This document shows positions 16,833-25,801 of a stretch of 64,000 nucleotides of DNA, piece by piece; the stretch's first letter is position 1; every line of letters begins with the position of its first letter. A program made the translations under genes and the position numbers. This DNA comes from Oceanospirillaceae bacterium (GTDB lineage: Bacteria; Pseudomonadota; Gammaproteobacteria; Pseudomonadales; Litoribrevibacteraceae): positions 806,001 through 870,000 of the forward strand of contig JADFAD010000001.1 in assembly GCA_015665455.1 (NCBI GenBank), given 5' to 3'. The notes beneath the pieces were generated by a model. The model worked only from the letters and a program-made list of their open reading frames with translations, was not told the origin of the DNA and made no database searches.

Positions 16833-18113
16833 ATGGCAAAGTTCTATCGTTTTTTTGTACTTTTAATTGTGATTATTATCACTCAATACTCTTATGCTAA
16901 TGAGAGTTTGTCTCCTGTCAGTACGCCCTTAAATCCCCTTCAATTAGAAATAGTGATGATGCCCATTGGAAAAGGGCAGAGAGCTGCTTACGAGCAAATG
17001 ATTTCAGATTTTAAGGTATCTGCGCCAGATATTAACGTCCGTATACGTGTTCATGAACATGAACAATTTAAGAGAAATTCAGTTTCTGATGAAGAGGCTT
17101 CTTCCGCATTTGGTGATGTTTTCTTTTGGTTTGGAGGCATTCGTTTGCAGGAGCTTTCAAATAAAAGTTTGATCGCTGATTTATCATCTTTGTGGACACA
17201 AAGAGGTTGGTCTGAAACGTTTACCGAGGTCGCTGAAAGTGCTGTCACTGTAGAAAGCAGGATATTTGCTATTCCATTAAATTATTATCAATGGGGTATT
17301 TATTATCGCCGTTCAATTTTTGAGATGTATAACTTATCTGAACTTGAGCATTGGTCGGATTTAATCAGTGCTTGTGAGGTTTTGTCGAAGCAGGGAATTT
17401 CTTTATTTACTATAGGAAGCAAAAGCCCTTGGAGTGTCGCGGGTTGGTTTGATTACCTTAATCTTAGGATTAATGGATTGGATTATCATAACAAGTTGAT
17501 GCGAGGGGAAGTCTCGTATAACAGTACATCATTATATAAGGTATTTAAGTACTGGAAAGAAGCGATTGATTCCGGGTGTTTTATAAATTCTCGAAATGAT
17601 ATTACTTGGAAAGAGGCTCTACCTCTGATGTATCACGGTAAGGCGTCTGCTGTTCTTATGGGGAACTTCTTTGTAGCAGATGTTCCGCTTTCAATCAAGA
17701 AAGATTTAGCGTTTTCTTCTTTCCCTATCATTGATAATAATATCCAGCGATATGAAAATGCGCCTGTGGATGTTTTGGTGATTTCTAAAAAATCTGAAGG
17801 GAATGCTGCAGTGAATCAGTTTATTGCGTATGTAGTTGAATCGGGGAGCTTGGTTGAAATGAATAAGGCAGCGATGAAGTTAACCCCCTTTAAAGAACGT
17901 TATAGCCTTGATGATAAGTTTTTGATTGAGGGCGATAAGCTACTCAGAAGTGCCAAAGGAATTACTCAATTTTATGATCGAAATACGACCTCTGAAATGG
18001 CAACGCCTGCGATGGATTTGATGGCTAAGTTCCTGAATCAAGAGCTAACCATTGATGAAGTCCTGTATTCATTAGAGCAATATCGCCGTCACGTCTTCAA
18101 GAAAGAGAGTTGA
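16833..18113 (+). CDS. Periplasmic solute-binding protein (family 1 type) without a transporter
   Basis: 426 residues with a signal peptide of about 22 (QYSYAN). The fold type is suggested by an N-terminal LEIVMMPIGKGQRAAYEQMI, the hinge-like GDVFFWFGGIRLQEL, YYQWGIYYRRSIFE and the C-terminal MATPAMDLMAKFLNQE, all typical of extracellular solute-binding protein family 1 (sugar-type). No permease or ATPase gene is near; the gene follows the histidine kinase by 120 bases on the same strand. A role as ligand-receptor for that kinase is the simplest reading, as in other kinases that sense through a binding protein, but this is inference. No lipobox. Confidence 0.78.
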   Translation: MAKFYRFFVLLIVIIITQYSYANESLSPVSTPLNPLQLEIVMMPIGKGQRAAYEQMISDFKVSAPDINVRIRVHEHEQFKRNSVSDEEASSAFGDVFFWFGGIRLQELSNKSLIADLSSLWTQRGWSETFTEVAESAVTVESRIFAIPLNYYQWGIYYRRSIFEMYNLSELEHWSDLISACEVLSKQGISLFTIGSKSPWSVAGWFDYLNLRINGLDYHNKLMRGEVSYNSTSLYKVFKYWKEAIDSGCFINSRNDITWKEALPLMYHGKASAVLMGNFFVADVPLSIKKDLAFSSFPIIDNNIQRYENAPVDVLVISKKSEGNAAVNQFIAYVVESGSLVEMNKAAMKLTPFKERYSLDDKFLIEGDKLLRSAKGITQFYDRNTTSEMATPAMDLMAKFLNQELTIDEVLYSLEQYRRHVFKKES

Positions 18114-18282
18114 ATACTTCTGAGTTTTACTTCGTAAGTCGGTTATTCCAATACAGTTGATCATTGAGGAAGGTTTATCGAGTACCTTCAGACCTCTACT
18201 TTCCCTAATCGAACCCTGTATTATGTTGGCACTTAAAACAAACGATCTTTGAATATCCTTTAATTACGATACTTATATTATT

Positions 18283-19002
18283 ATGAAGAAAAATATTTGG
18301 CATACTCTAGATACGCATCCTGAAATTCGTTTTGGCCAATACATTGTTCCTAACTTTGTGTCGAATTCTGTTGCTATTCAGGTCTCTGATAGTGAGTTTG
18401 TGCTGGTTAGCCCTGGTGAACCTTTACTTGAACGCTGGCCAGATGCATGGCGTTCAGAAGACATTAAGTTACATATTGTTATGCCGAACAGTTTTCATTA
18501 CATGGGCGTAGCTGCGTGGCAGAAAGCGTTCCCAAATCATTCTTTATATGCAAGCAAGCATGCAATCCCTCGTTTGGTTGAAAAGGGTGTAGCAAACTCT
18601 GAGTCAGAGATTAATGCACTGGAAACGCTTACACCGAGCTTGCCTGAAGGGTACTCATTCTTATTCCCACCAGGGCATAGAGCAGGAGACGTTTGGTTGA
18701 AAAAACAAATAGGAGGGGCTTCCAGTACCTGGATTACTTGTGACAGCTTTTTAAATTATGAGCGTATGTCGAATCAGCCGATGGCTAAAGCAATGCAGCA
18801 TTTGTTGGGTGCCGCACCGGGATTAAAAATAAGCCAAGTTGTTAAGTGGGTCATCTTAAATGATAAGAAGGCATTTAAACGTTGGTCGCTAGAGCAATTA
18901 GACGCAGATAACCCTGAAACCCTAATTCCTAGCCATGGTGAGATTGCACAAGGTCCTAATTTGAAAAATGAACTGAGAACCTTGATTACCCAACGGTTAT
19001 AA
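18283..19002 (+). CDS. MBL-fold-like protein (DUF4336 type), degenerate metal site
   Basis: 239 residues, cytoplasmic. The pattern resembles DUF4336 proteins, which have a metallo-beta-lactamase fold: LHIVMPNSFHYMGVAAWQKAFPNHSLYAS in the place of the usual HxHxDH loop, a later PPGHRAGDVWL and the C-terminal LIPSHGE. Only isolated His residues (in NSFHYMG, PPGHRAG and PSHGE) remain of the canonical ligands, so metal binding may be reduced or absent. Function unknown; no operon partner, since the next gene is convergent. Domain call is moderate. Confidence 0.65.
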   Translation: MKKNIWHTLDTHPEIRFGQYIVPNFVSNSVAIQVSDSEFVLVSPGEPLLERWPDAWRSEDIKLHIVMPNSFHYMGVAAWQKAFPNHSLYASKHAIPRLVEKGVANSESEINALETLTPSLPEGYSFLFPPGHRAGDVWLKKQIGGASSTWITCDSFLNYERMSNQPMAKAMQHLLGAAPGLKISQVVKWVILNDKKAFKRWSLEQLDADNPETLIPSHGEIAQGPNLKNELRTLITQRL

Positions 19003-19026
19003 AAAGAAACTAACTCAATCGTATAG

Positions 19027-19485
19027 TTAAGATTCTTTTGTGGGGTGAAGGCTTCTTTCCCTACGTGCTTTTGCTGCCTCAGATCGTCTGTGCTGCTCTT
19101 CGGTGATTAACTCAAGAGGCGGCACTGCCGTTGGTTTTCCATCGTCATCAACTGCAATCATAGTGAAGTAGCATGTGTTGGTGTGGCGTACTGACTTCTC
19201 TTTTATGTTTTCTGAGATGACTTTAATTCCGACTTCCATAGACGTACGCCCGGTGTAATTTACCGTCGCGACGAAAGACACCATTTCTCCAATAAAGATA
19301 GGCTGGCGAAATACCACTTTGTCGACAGAGAGTGTTACGCAGTAGAGGCTGCTGTACCTCATGGCGCAGGTCAATGCGACTTTATCTAGGAGTTTTAAAA
19401 GTTCTCCCCCGTGCATTTTACCAGATAAGTTGGCCATGATCGGGGTAACTAATTCGGACATCTCTGTCGTAGTAATCTGTGGCAT
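19027..19485 (-). CDS. Hotdog-fold acyl-CoA thioesterase
   Basis: 152 residues. Signature of the YciA/BACH-type acyl-CoA thioesterases: MHGGELLKLLDKVA (with the catalytic Asp), VDKVVFRQPIFIGEMVSF, and VNYTGRTSMEVGI. Hydrolyses acyl-CoA to free acid and CoA in the cytoplasm; the chain-length preference cannot be read from the sequence. C-terminal tail is basic (RRSEAAKARRERS). The start ATG has a GAGAGA purine run ahead. Standalone gene, convergent with the MBL-fold gene. Confidence 0.9.
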   Translation of the reverse strand: MPQITTTEMSELVTPIMANLSGKMHGGELLKLLDKVALTCAMRYSSLYCVTLSVDKVVFRQPIFIGEMVSFVATVNYTGRTSMEVGIKVISENIKEKSVRHTNTCYFTMIAVDDDGKPTAVPPLELITEEQHRRSEAAKARRERSLHPTKES

Positions 19486-19824
19486 AACGTCTCTCTCACA
19501 AAAAAGTGCATAAGTAAGGAGAAATTCTTACTTAAAGTCAACTTAAGTAGTTCTTTATTATTATGGATCATTGTTACGAAAACGCATGGTTGGTTGTTGC
19601 GTGGCTGAACTTATAAGGAAGGAACCTTAAAGTGATTTAATACGCGCTATGTGCTGTGTTTCTAAAATTTTCATTGATGTAGGTCAATTATAGGGGCGAT
19701 TGTGTTATTGTTTTTCACAGTTTTTTCCCTGAATAATTAATGACTTACGTTTTAATGTCAATACTTTTAAAGAGGGTTGGACGGTGAATAGGAATATCCT
19801 AGTAACTAATTAAGGAGAGTAACG
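19486..19824. promoter_or_regulatory. Intergenic region between thioesterase and yceI-type genes
   Basis: 339 bases holding the divergent promoters of the two genes. An FNR/ANR-like palindrome is present at 19674-19687 (listed separately). A strong AAGGAG ribosome site lies just before the ATG at 19825. I see no open frame or stable hairpin worth calling. Confidence 0.45.
19674..19687 (+). promoter_or_regulatory. FNR/ANR-like box
   Basis: TTGATGTAGGTCAA matches the FNR consensus TTGAT-N4-ATCAA at 9 of 10 fixed positions. It is 137 bases before the YceI-family start codon, so it could act at that promoter under low oxygen. A single mismatch half-site of this size also arises by chance. Confidence 0.3.
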
Positions 19825-20418
19825 ATGATCAGTTTTATTCAAAAGAGCCTAATTACTTCGGCTGCTATTTTATGTGTTTCTTTTAACGCATCAGCGGATT
19901 GGAAGTTGAATAATGATGAATCTTCTGTGAATTTCATCTCGACAAAAAAATCAAAGGTCAGTGAAGTTCATTCATTCAAGTCATTGGGCGGAAGTATTAG
20001 TGACGCGGGTGAAGCAAAAATAAACATCCAATTAGCGTCAGTGGATACCAACATTGAAATCCGTAATGAAAGAATGAAAGCAATGTTATTTGAGATTGCT
20101 AACTTTGCTACTGCTGATATTTCAGCAACGGTTGATTCCACAAAGGCCGCGAACTTAAAGCCCGGTGAGTCATTTACTACTAAGACTAAACTGAATGTGG
20201 AATTACACGGCAAAACTGTTTCTGCGGATGCTGTTTTACGTGCGGTTAAACTTTCTGATGGCAAATTGGCCGTGTCGACTGTTAAACCGTTAATTATTAA
20301 CGCTGCTGATTTTTCATTGGTGGAAGGTATAGAAAAACTAAGAACGGTTGCTAAGCTTCCTTCAATTAGCACAGCGGTTCCTGTGACGGTTGACTTAGTG
20401 TTTGATAAGCAGTCGTAA
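19825..20418 (+). CDS. YceI-family periplasmic lipid-binding protein
   Basis: 197 residues with a signal peptide of 24 (NASA|DWKL). The mature part follows the YceI lipocalin-like plan: WKLNNDESSVNFISTKK at the start, the SIEIR-type motif VDTNIEIRNERMK, the FATADISATV strand and VELHGKTVSADAVLR, ending TVDLVFDK. Members bind polyisoprenoid lipids and are often induced by stress or high pH; the ligand here is unknown. Preceded by AAGGAGAGT ribosome site. Single-gene unit. Confidence 0.9.
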   Translation: MISFIQKSLITSAAILCVSFNASADWKLNNDESSVNFISTKKSKVSEVHSFKSLGGSISDAGEAKINIQLASVDTNIEIRNERMKAMLFEIANFATADISATVDSTKAANLKPGESFTTKTKLNVELHGKTVSADAVLRAVKLSDGKLAVSTVKPLIINAADFSLVEGIEKLRTVAKLPSISTAVPVTVDLVFDKQS

Positions 20419-20793
20419 TTTGTTTTGGTTATTTATCCGGTTCAGTGCGTTCCACTGTATTGAATCGGACTCCTCTTTATTGTCGGTTTAATGTCTATTG
20501 GGTTTTATGGCCCAGTCTCTGAAAGAACGTCAGTTTATCTGCTGAGAATGAAAAAGTGCGAAGTGGTTTGTAGATAAAGTTGAAAATTGACGACTGTGTC
20601 TTCTTTTTATTATTAAAAGGCGACAGAGCTGGATTCTTTTGTCGTTTGATTAGTTTTTCCTATCTGGGTTCGATGTCATTATTTTTTATTAATAAAAATA
20701 AAAACCGTAAGCAATCAAATTAATGTCGCTCAACTGTGAGTGATGTTTCCTTACTGTTATTAAAAAAATAATCAAATCAGATAGGGGAAGGCT
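20419..20793. other. 375-base intergenic region
   Basis: A weak imperfect hairpin (CAGTG cgttc CACTG, 20443-20457, with partially pairing flanks) may end the yceI-type transcript. The rest is AT-rich and must hold the promoter for the repeat lipoprotein at 20794, which has a TAGGGGAAGG ribosome site. I see no further gene. Confidence 0.4.
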
Positions 20794-23433
20794 ATGTCTA
20801 AATTCATAGGAAGAATTTCTTTACTCATTGCAATTATATTTCTCAGCGGCTGTAAATTAGACGTTTCAACGGATGGCCGTGGTCAAGTGACGTCTAAGTC
20901 CGGTCTAATCAATTGCGGAACCAGTGGGTCTCAATGCCAAGTCGATTACGAAAAATTTTCGGATTTGGGGTCGAGCTACACTGAAAAATTATACGCCCAG
21001 GCTGATCCTGGGTATGAGTTCTCGGGGTGGTCGGGTGACTGTTCGGGTTCTGGTGAGTGCAGTATTAAAATCAACAAACTAACGGGGGATAAGAGTGTTA
21101 CCGCTAAGTTTACAGAGGTTGATTTAAGTGATTCAAAAGAGATTACTGAGTTTAAGTTTACGGTTGCGGATAATCCAAGCTTACCTTCAGATATTTCAGG
21201 CGTAATTAATGAGTTAAATAAAACCATTAAGGTCTCTGTGCCAACGTCAACCGATTTACACTCCTTGGTTGCTTCGTTTTCTTCAAGTGCTCAAGAAGTC
21301 ACGGTTAATGGCATCCCTCAAGACAGCAACTCCACCGTAAATGATTTTTCTTCAACGGTTTATTATACCGCTGTTGCAGAAGACGGCACTTCAGCTCGCT
21401 ATTTAGTCACTGTACTCGCAGTATCGTTTGAAGCAAACGAGATTATTGATTTTCGATTCCCTAAAGATGTGAACAATGGTTTTTTTCAGGATGCAGTGGG
21501 CGTCATTGATGAAGCAGCGCATACCGTCCATGTTGAAGTCGCTCAAAACACAGATCTCTCTTCATTGGTTGCTGCGTTTGAGATAACGGGGCAAGAGGCT
21601 ACGGTCAATGGTCAAGAACAGCAAAGCGGTATTACGGCGAACAATTACTTGTCTGCTGTGACTTATTCTGTGATCGCAGGGAACCAATTGGTTCAGACGT
21701 ATACTGTGACTGTAGAAGAGTCTTCTTGTCTTGGTAAAACGTGGGCCGGTGATTACATTATTTCAAGTCAATCGGATATTGATGCACTCGCAGGTTATAC
21801 GGCCGTTTCTGGTGATTTGATCGTTGGAGGCTCAGGAAATCCTGTAACTTCTTTAGTGAATCTAGAGGGGCTTGAGTGTTTGGATACGGTGAAAAATCTG
21901 GATGTAATTTCGAACCCAGACCTGCTTACATTAGATGGTTTAGACGGCCTAACAACCGTTGAACAGGATGTAACGATTCAGTCTAACGGTTCTTTAACCC
22001 GCATTGATGGATTGAGTGCATTAACCACCGTCGAAGATTTATTAGTTAGTCGAAATAACGTTCTAGAAAATATAACAGGCCTCGAAGGCCTATCGAGTGT
22101 TGTCGAGCTCCGTTTGGATACTCTACCTTTGGTTGCATCAATTGAGCCGATAAAAGACATTGAGATACAGACTAAGTTAACGGTTCAGAGCCTACCGTCA
22201 TTAACCAGCTTACCTGCGTTTTCTAAACTCTCAAACTTCACTGGCAGTGTTTCTATTCTTGGTAACAATGAATTAACAAGCCTTGTGGGTCTTGAAGGCA
22301 TCACTGAATTGAATTATTTGGATCTTGGTGCAAACAACAAATTAACCAACTTATTGGGGATTAATAATCTTTCGGCTGTTCAATTGATCAGCGTTTACGA
22401 TAACGCAGGCTTAGTGGATCTTCAGGGATTAGAAAAAGTAACTTCATTGGTTGATCTAGTTATTATGGGAAATAGTGACTTGGAGAATCTTGAAGGTCTT
22501 AACGGATTAGAAACAGTGACAGGTGATGTAACGATAGAAGATAACTCATCACTCGTAGCGATTGATGATCTAAGTAATTTATCTCAGTTCTCAGGCAAGC
22601 TAACGGTAAAAGATAATCCGGTACTCAGTTCTTTAAGTGGACTGGAAAACCTGTCTAGCAATCTTTCCAGTCTCTCCATTGAAAACAATGACGGGTTAAT
22701 TGGTTTAGAGGGGCTGAACAATGTGCCTTCCGCATCTAACCTAGTTATTAAAAATAATGATGGATTGGAAACCCTACAGGGGTTAAATGGTTTGTCGGTG
22801 GCTGCTGATTTTTCCATTGATTCAAATATGGGGCTGGTTAGTTTGCTTGGGCTTGATTCGTTAGCGAATATTACCGGTGACTTGGCTGTTTTGAATAACG
22901 ATGATCTGCTTAACCTTGAAGGGCTTAACAACCTGACTGACGTTAAGGGTGATTTTGATATTGAACGAAACAATAAGCTATTAAGTGTTGAAGGATTAAA
23001 TAACCTTCAAAAATCAGGTGCTACAAGCATTCGATTGAATAATGCGCTGTTTGATCTTGATGCTTTAACCAATCTTACTCAAGTTACAGGGTCTTTCGTT
23101 GTTTTTGGTAATAATAATTTAGAGAACCTAGCTGGGTTAAAGAACCTTTCTTCAATAGGTACTTCGACCTCACATGACTTGGATATTCGAGGTGGGTTCT
23201 TAGACAGTGTTTCGCTAACCGGGTTAACATCCATCAGTGGTGATGTTTATATCAGTGGCTCAACCATAACCGATTTAGACTTGCCGCAATTATGCAATGT
23301 GGGTCAGAACTTTAAAGTGACGAGTAATTCGGGGTTGTGTTCTACGAAAGCAGACGCTCTGCGTGATCAAGTGATGGCTTGCGATGGATTAAGCAGCGTT
23401 GTTGATGTGACGGGTAATCAAACCTGTAACTGA
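20794..23433 (+). CDS. Large surface lipoprotein with beta-repeat, DUF5018-like and leucine-rich L-domain repeats
   Basis: 879-residue lipoprotein (lipobox LSGC, Cys20). Domain order: a 'bacterial repeat' module at about 21-107 (GYEFSGWSGDCSGSGEC, then KSVTAKF); two DUF5018-like modules at about 110-205 and 213-305, each with a DL.SLVA.F pattern and YLVTV/YTVTV ends; then from about 310 to 850 a long array of short L-domain-like repeats, unit roughly LxNLEGLxxLTxVxGDLxIxxNxxL. The C-terminus has paired Cys (LCNVGQ, GLCSTK). Such arrays form elongated solenoids used for adhesion or binding. Function is inferred. Own promoter upstream and a strong terminator downstream, so a single-gene unit. 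Confidence 0.85.
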   Translation: MSKFIGRISLLIAIIFLSGCKLDVSTDGRGQVTSKSGLINCGTSGSQCQVDYEKFSDLGSSYTEKLYAQADPGYEFSGWSGDCSGSGECSIKINKLTGDKSVTAKFTEVDLSDSKEITEFKFTVADNPSLPSDISGVINELNKTIKVSVPTSTDLHSLVASFSSSAQEVTVNGIPQDSNSTVNDFSSTVYYTAVAEDGTSARYLVTVLAVSFEANEIIDFRFPKDVNNGFFQDAVGVIDEAAHTVHVEVAQNTDLSSLVAAFEITGQEATVNGQEQQSGITANNYLSAVTYSVIAGNQLVQTYTVTVEESSCLGKTWAGDYIISSQSDIDALAGYTAVSGDLIVGGSGNPVTSLVNLEGLECLDTVKNLDVISNPDLLTLDGLDGLTTVEQDVTIQSNGSLTRIDGLSALTTVEDLLVSRNNVLENITGLEGLSSVVELRLDTLPLVASIEPIKDIEIQTKLTVQSLPSLTSLPAFSKLSNFTGSVSILGNNELTSLVGLEGITELNYLDLGANNKLTNLLGINNLSAVQLISVYDNAGLVDLQGLEKVTSLVDLVIMGNSDLENLEGLNGLETVTGDVTIEDNSSLVAIDDLSNLSQFSGKLTVKDNPVLSSLSGLENLSSNLSSLSIENNDGLIGLEGLNNVPSASNLVIKNNDGLETLQGLNGLSVAADFSIDSNMGLVSLLGLDSLANITGDLAVLNNDDLLNLEGLNNLTDVKGDFDIERNNKLLSVEGLNNLQKSGATSIRLNNALFDLDALTNLTQVTGSFVVFGNNNLENLAGLKNLSSIGTSTSHDLDIRGGFLDSVSLTGLTSISGDVYISGSTITDLDLPQLCNVGQNFKVTSNSGLCSTKADALRDQVMACDGLSSVVDVTGNQTCN

Positions 23434-23471
23434 AGCATTTAATGAAGCTATAGGCTCCGGTGTAAACCATC

Positions 23472-23512
23472 AAAAAATGCCCTGACTTCTTTGGAAGTGC
23501 AGGGCATTTTTT
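23472..23512. terminator. Bidirectional terminator
   Basis: AAAAAATGCCCTG (23472-23484) pairs with CAGGGCATTTTTT (23500-23512), with an inner ACTTC/GAAGT extension around TTTG and one bulge. A- and T-runs on both sides serve the lipoprotein (plus) and MOSC (minus) genes. Confidence 0.92.
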
Positions 23513-23538
23513 ATGAATTTCGTTTGTGATTAAGACGG

Positions 23539-24504
23539 TTAAATAGGCAGTTTGTCCACGCCTTTCAACATCGCATGAATCATTTTGGTCTTAACTTTGT
23601 CGAGCGTTGGGGTGATGAACTCTTGCAACTTATTGGTGGAAGCGGGGGTCCAAAATACCGGATCACCCACTTTGATTGAGCCAGTTTTCACAATCGTGAC
23701 ATTAATCCCTAAGTTACGTTCGACCTGTTTATTCACGGTACGCATTACCTTACCGTCTTTTTTGAGATTTGCTTGTGGCTGAGAAGGCATCGAGCAGCGT
23801 ACCGTGCGTGATTCGCAGCGAATGACGGTATCACCAATGGAAAGTTCACCACCTACCCAGTCAAACTCTTCGAACTCGGTTTGATCGCTGGCACTTTCGA
23901 TGAGTATATTGGGTCTGAATCGTTGAACACAAAAATCGCCTTCAGGTTCAAGCGCTTTCAGTTTGTTCAGCGAACCTGTAGTTAAGACGTGTAGAGGGTA
24001 GCAATCATAGTAGCGCCCCAACGGGGTCGCAAACACGGCAAGTTGAGTCAGCATGCTCCAAGAGAAGGACGACATGTCTGGCAGCTCTTTGGAAGCAAAT
24101 TGTTTCTTCATTGCATCGGCGCCACTGAGGCCCGCTAATCGGTAATGTTTCCAGTTGCGCTTAGGTTGTAATGGCCACAAACTTACATTTTTCTTAAGTA
24201 CTTCCGACAGTTTGGTGTTTATGTCTGGATGGGTGCTGCTTAACAGCTCGCCATTAGGAAGTTTAATGTTTACATTCGGAAGAGGTTCAGCTTCGGGTTC
24301 TTGTTCGTATTGGGCTTCACAAAGTAGAAGCTTAGGTGTTTTACGCACAACAGTGAGTTCACCTGCATCTTCATCTCGAATGGCCCAACCTCGATCGCCT
24401 AAGAGGCCAAACTTTTCAACTTGGCCTTGATTAATTTGTTCACCCACCATTGATTTAACGGGGTATCGCCACAGTTCCTTGATCGTACCAATTTGTTGTT
24501 TCAT
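23539..24504 (-). CDS. MOSC-domain protein
   Basis: 321 residues. An N-terminal MOSC beta-barrel (TIKELWRYPVKSMVGEQ, GLLGDRGWAIRDED) precedes the MOSC domain (CVQRFRPNILIES, VGGELSIGDTVIRCE, RTVRCSMPS). The conserved Cys of MOSC proteins is present in RTVRCSMP. MOSC enzymes handle the molybdenum cofactor and include the mARC/YcbX reductases of N-hydroxylated compounds. Unlike E. coli YcbX there is no C-terminal 2Fe-2S ferredoxin domain; the tail after about residue 265 (KVGDPVFW...) is short. Start ATG has AGGGA seven bases upstream. Substrate unknown. Confidence 0.87.
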   Translation of the reverse strand: MKQQIGTIKELWRYPVKSMVGEQINQGQVEKFGLLGDRGWAIRDEDAGELTVVRKTPKLLLCEAQYEQEPEAEPLPNVNIKLPNGELLSSTHPDINTKLSEVLKKNVSLWPLQPKRNWKHYRLAGLSGADAMKKQFASKELPDMSSFSWSMLTQLAVFATPLGRYYDCYPLHVLTTGSLNKLKALEPEGDFCVQRFRPNILIESASDQTEFEEFDWVGGELSIGDTVIRCESRTVRCSMPSQPQANLKKDGKVMRTVNKQVERNLGINVTIVKTGSIKVGDPVFWTPASTNKLQEFITPTLDKVKTKMIHAMLKGVDKLPI

Positions 24505-24823
24505 TCATTATCCCTAATCTTGATGAAGATGAGCGGAACTATATTCAATCACTGCAACCGAAGTTTAGGTGTGGTTGATGTTGCTACGCATAAATGAAGT
24601 AGACCATGCCATTACCAATAGGTGGAAGCAAGTGTGTGGCGCTATATGTTAAGTCCATATCGAATACTCACTGATGCAGTCAGCTTTAACTATGAATTTG
24701 GACGTAGGAATTTTAGCTTTATGTCTGTTAAACCTAATTGTTATGGCATTGAGTCAGGGGAACTTGATAGTGTCGATGCTATTGAGATGAGTGCACGCTT
24801 TAAATATTGAATAAGGGATGCTT
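24505..24823. other. 319-base intergenic region with a doubtful small frame
   Basis: Contains the MOSC promoter on one side and the DUF502 promoter on the other. A GTG-started frame of 62 residues (24622-24810) exists and ends in an aromatic-rich strand (MSARFKY) resembling the end of an outer-membrane barrel, but it has no signal peptide and no ribosome site, and two stops lie just upstream in frame. It could be the relic of a lost gene; I do not call it. Confidence 0.35.
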
Positions 24824-25492
24824 ATGACGCATGTAACGAAGGAAGATTTTTTTAAAAAGTCAGCCATAGGTGGCTTGATTATTTTATTACCGATAGCCAT
24901 TTTATGGATGGGGTTTAATTGGTTATTTCGTCTCGTGACGGACCTTATTCAACCGCTGACCAGTGTCGTGGTTAATTTCATCGGTCTGCCTGAAGTGATT
25001 GGTGATATTCTAGTTTTGGCCGTAATGGTTGTCTTTTGTTTTGGGGTTGGTTATCTCGTTTCAACTCAGTTGGGGGCATATTTACACAGTAAGTTTGATG
25101 CTCGTTTAGCGAAACTGGCTCCTGGGTATCGTATGGTAAAAGAGATTGTTGATCAGTTTTTTGGTGACCAATCCAAATCACCATTCGCCAATGGGGAGGT
25201 CGCCCTTGTCCGAGTATTTGGAGAACACTCCGGAACAGAAGTGACAGGGATTGTGACATCCAAACATGAAAATGGTCGATACACTGTTTTCGTACCTACA
25301 GGGCCAAATCCAACGTCTGGTAATATGTATCATGTTAATGAATCTCAGGTAACATTGCTGCCGGGTGTTAAAGTAGAGGATATGATGCGAACCATTATTG
25401 CTTGTGGTGCGGGCAGTGGTGATTTATTTGGAACCCTTGATAAACAAACGGACCCAAAGCAGTTGGAAGCTAAACAGCCATCCGCTGAATAA
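24824..25492 (+). CDS. DUF502 inner-membrane protein
   Basis: 222 residues. Two membrane helices at about 15-33 and 55-79 (IGGLIILLPIAILWMGF; ILVLAVMVVFCFGVGYLV) with the DUF502 signatures LLPIAILW, GVGYLVSTQLGAYLH, VPTGPNPTSGNMYHV and the C-terminal RTIIACGAG. The AAGGG ribosome site fits the ATG at 24824 better than the one at 24818. The family is widespread and uncharacterised (a plant relative is linked to ER/Golgi trafficking). Followed at 38 bases by the ywbE-like gene. Confidence 0.88.
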   Translation: MTHVTKEDFFKKSAIGGLIILLPIAILWMGFNWLFRLVTDLIQPLTSVVVNFIGLPEVIGDILVLAVMVVFCFGVGYLVSTQLGAYLHSKFDARLAKLAPGYRMVKEIVDQFFGDQSKSPFANGEVALVRVFGEHSGTEVTGIVTSKHENGRYTVFVPTGPNPTSGNMYHVNESQVTLLPGVKVEDMMRTIIACGAGSGDLFGTLDKQTDPKQLEAKQPSAE

Positions 25493-25530
25493 GGATTAAG
25501 CATTAAATAAGCAGTATTGAGGAATGTATA

Positions 25531-25722
25531 ATGGACGGAACAAACAGGGCTGATATTAAAGCCGGTATTAAGGTCTCTATTGTTTTAAAGAAAGACCAGC
25601 GCTCGGGTCATCTGACGGAAGGAACAGTGAAGGATATTTTGACCAACTCACCGCACCACCCTCATGGGATCAAAGTACGTTTGGAAAGTGGAGATGTGGG
25701 TCGAGTTAAAGAAATCTCTTAA
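25531..25722 (+). CDS. YwbE-family small protein
   Basis: 63 residues, matching the whole length of the YwbE family: R.DI..GI.V.IVLKKDQRSG.LTEG.VKDILTNS..HP.GIKVRL..G.VGRV. Probably a small beta-barrel resembling KOW/SH3 folds; function unknown. GAGG ribosome site before the ATG. Likely the last gene of the DUF502 unit; a hairpin follows the stop. Confidence 0.88.
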   Translation: MDGTNRADIKAGIKVSIVLKKDQRSGHLTEGTVKDILTNSPHHPHGIKVRLESGDVGRVKEIS

Positions 25723-25768
25723 TATTGATAGATCTAGTATATAAGTCAGTAACATAAGACCGTCATTG

Positions 25769-25795
25769 AAAGGCCGAGCTTTGAACTCGGCCTTT
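25769..25795. terminator. Hairpin between convergent ywbE-like and CNNM genes
   Basis: 10-bp perfect stem AAAGGCCGAG / CTCGGCCTTT with a 7-base loop. The T-run is only three bases, so termination may be partial, but the position between convergent genes fits a bidirectional terminator. Confidence 0.75.
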
Positions 25796-25801
25796 GGGTT
25801 A

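Noticed and set aside
18169-18189. Terminator after the solute-binding protein gene (GAAGGT/ACCTTC)
   Set aside because: Only six pairs around nine bases with no T-run.
20443-20457. Strong terminator after the yceI-type gene
   Set aside because: The hairpin is short and imperfect with no T-run; kept only as a weak note in the gap.
24622-24810. 62-residue GTG-started frame before the DUF502 gene
   Set aside because: No ribosome site or signal peptide, stops just upstream; only an aromatic C-terminal end hints at a barrel relic.
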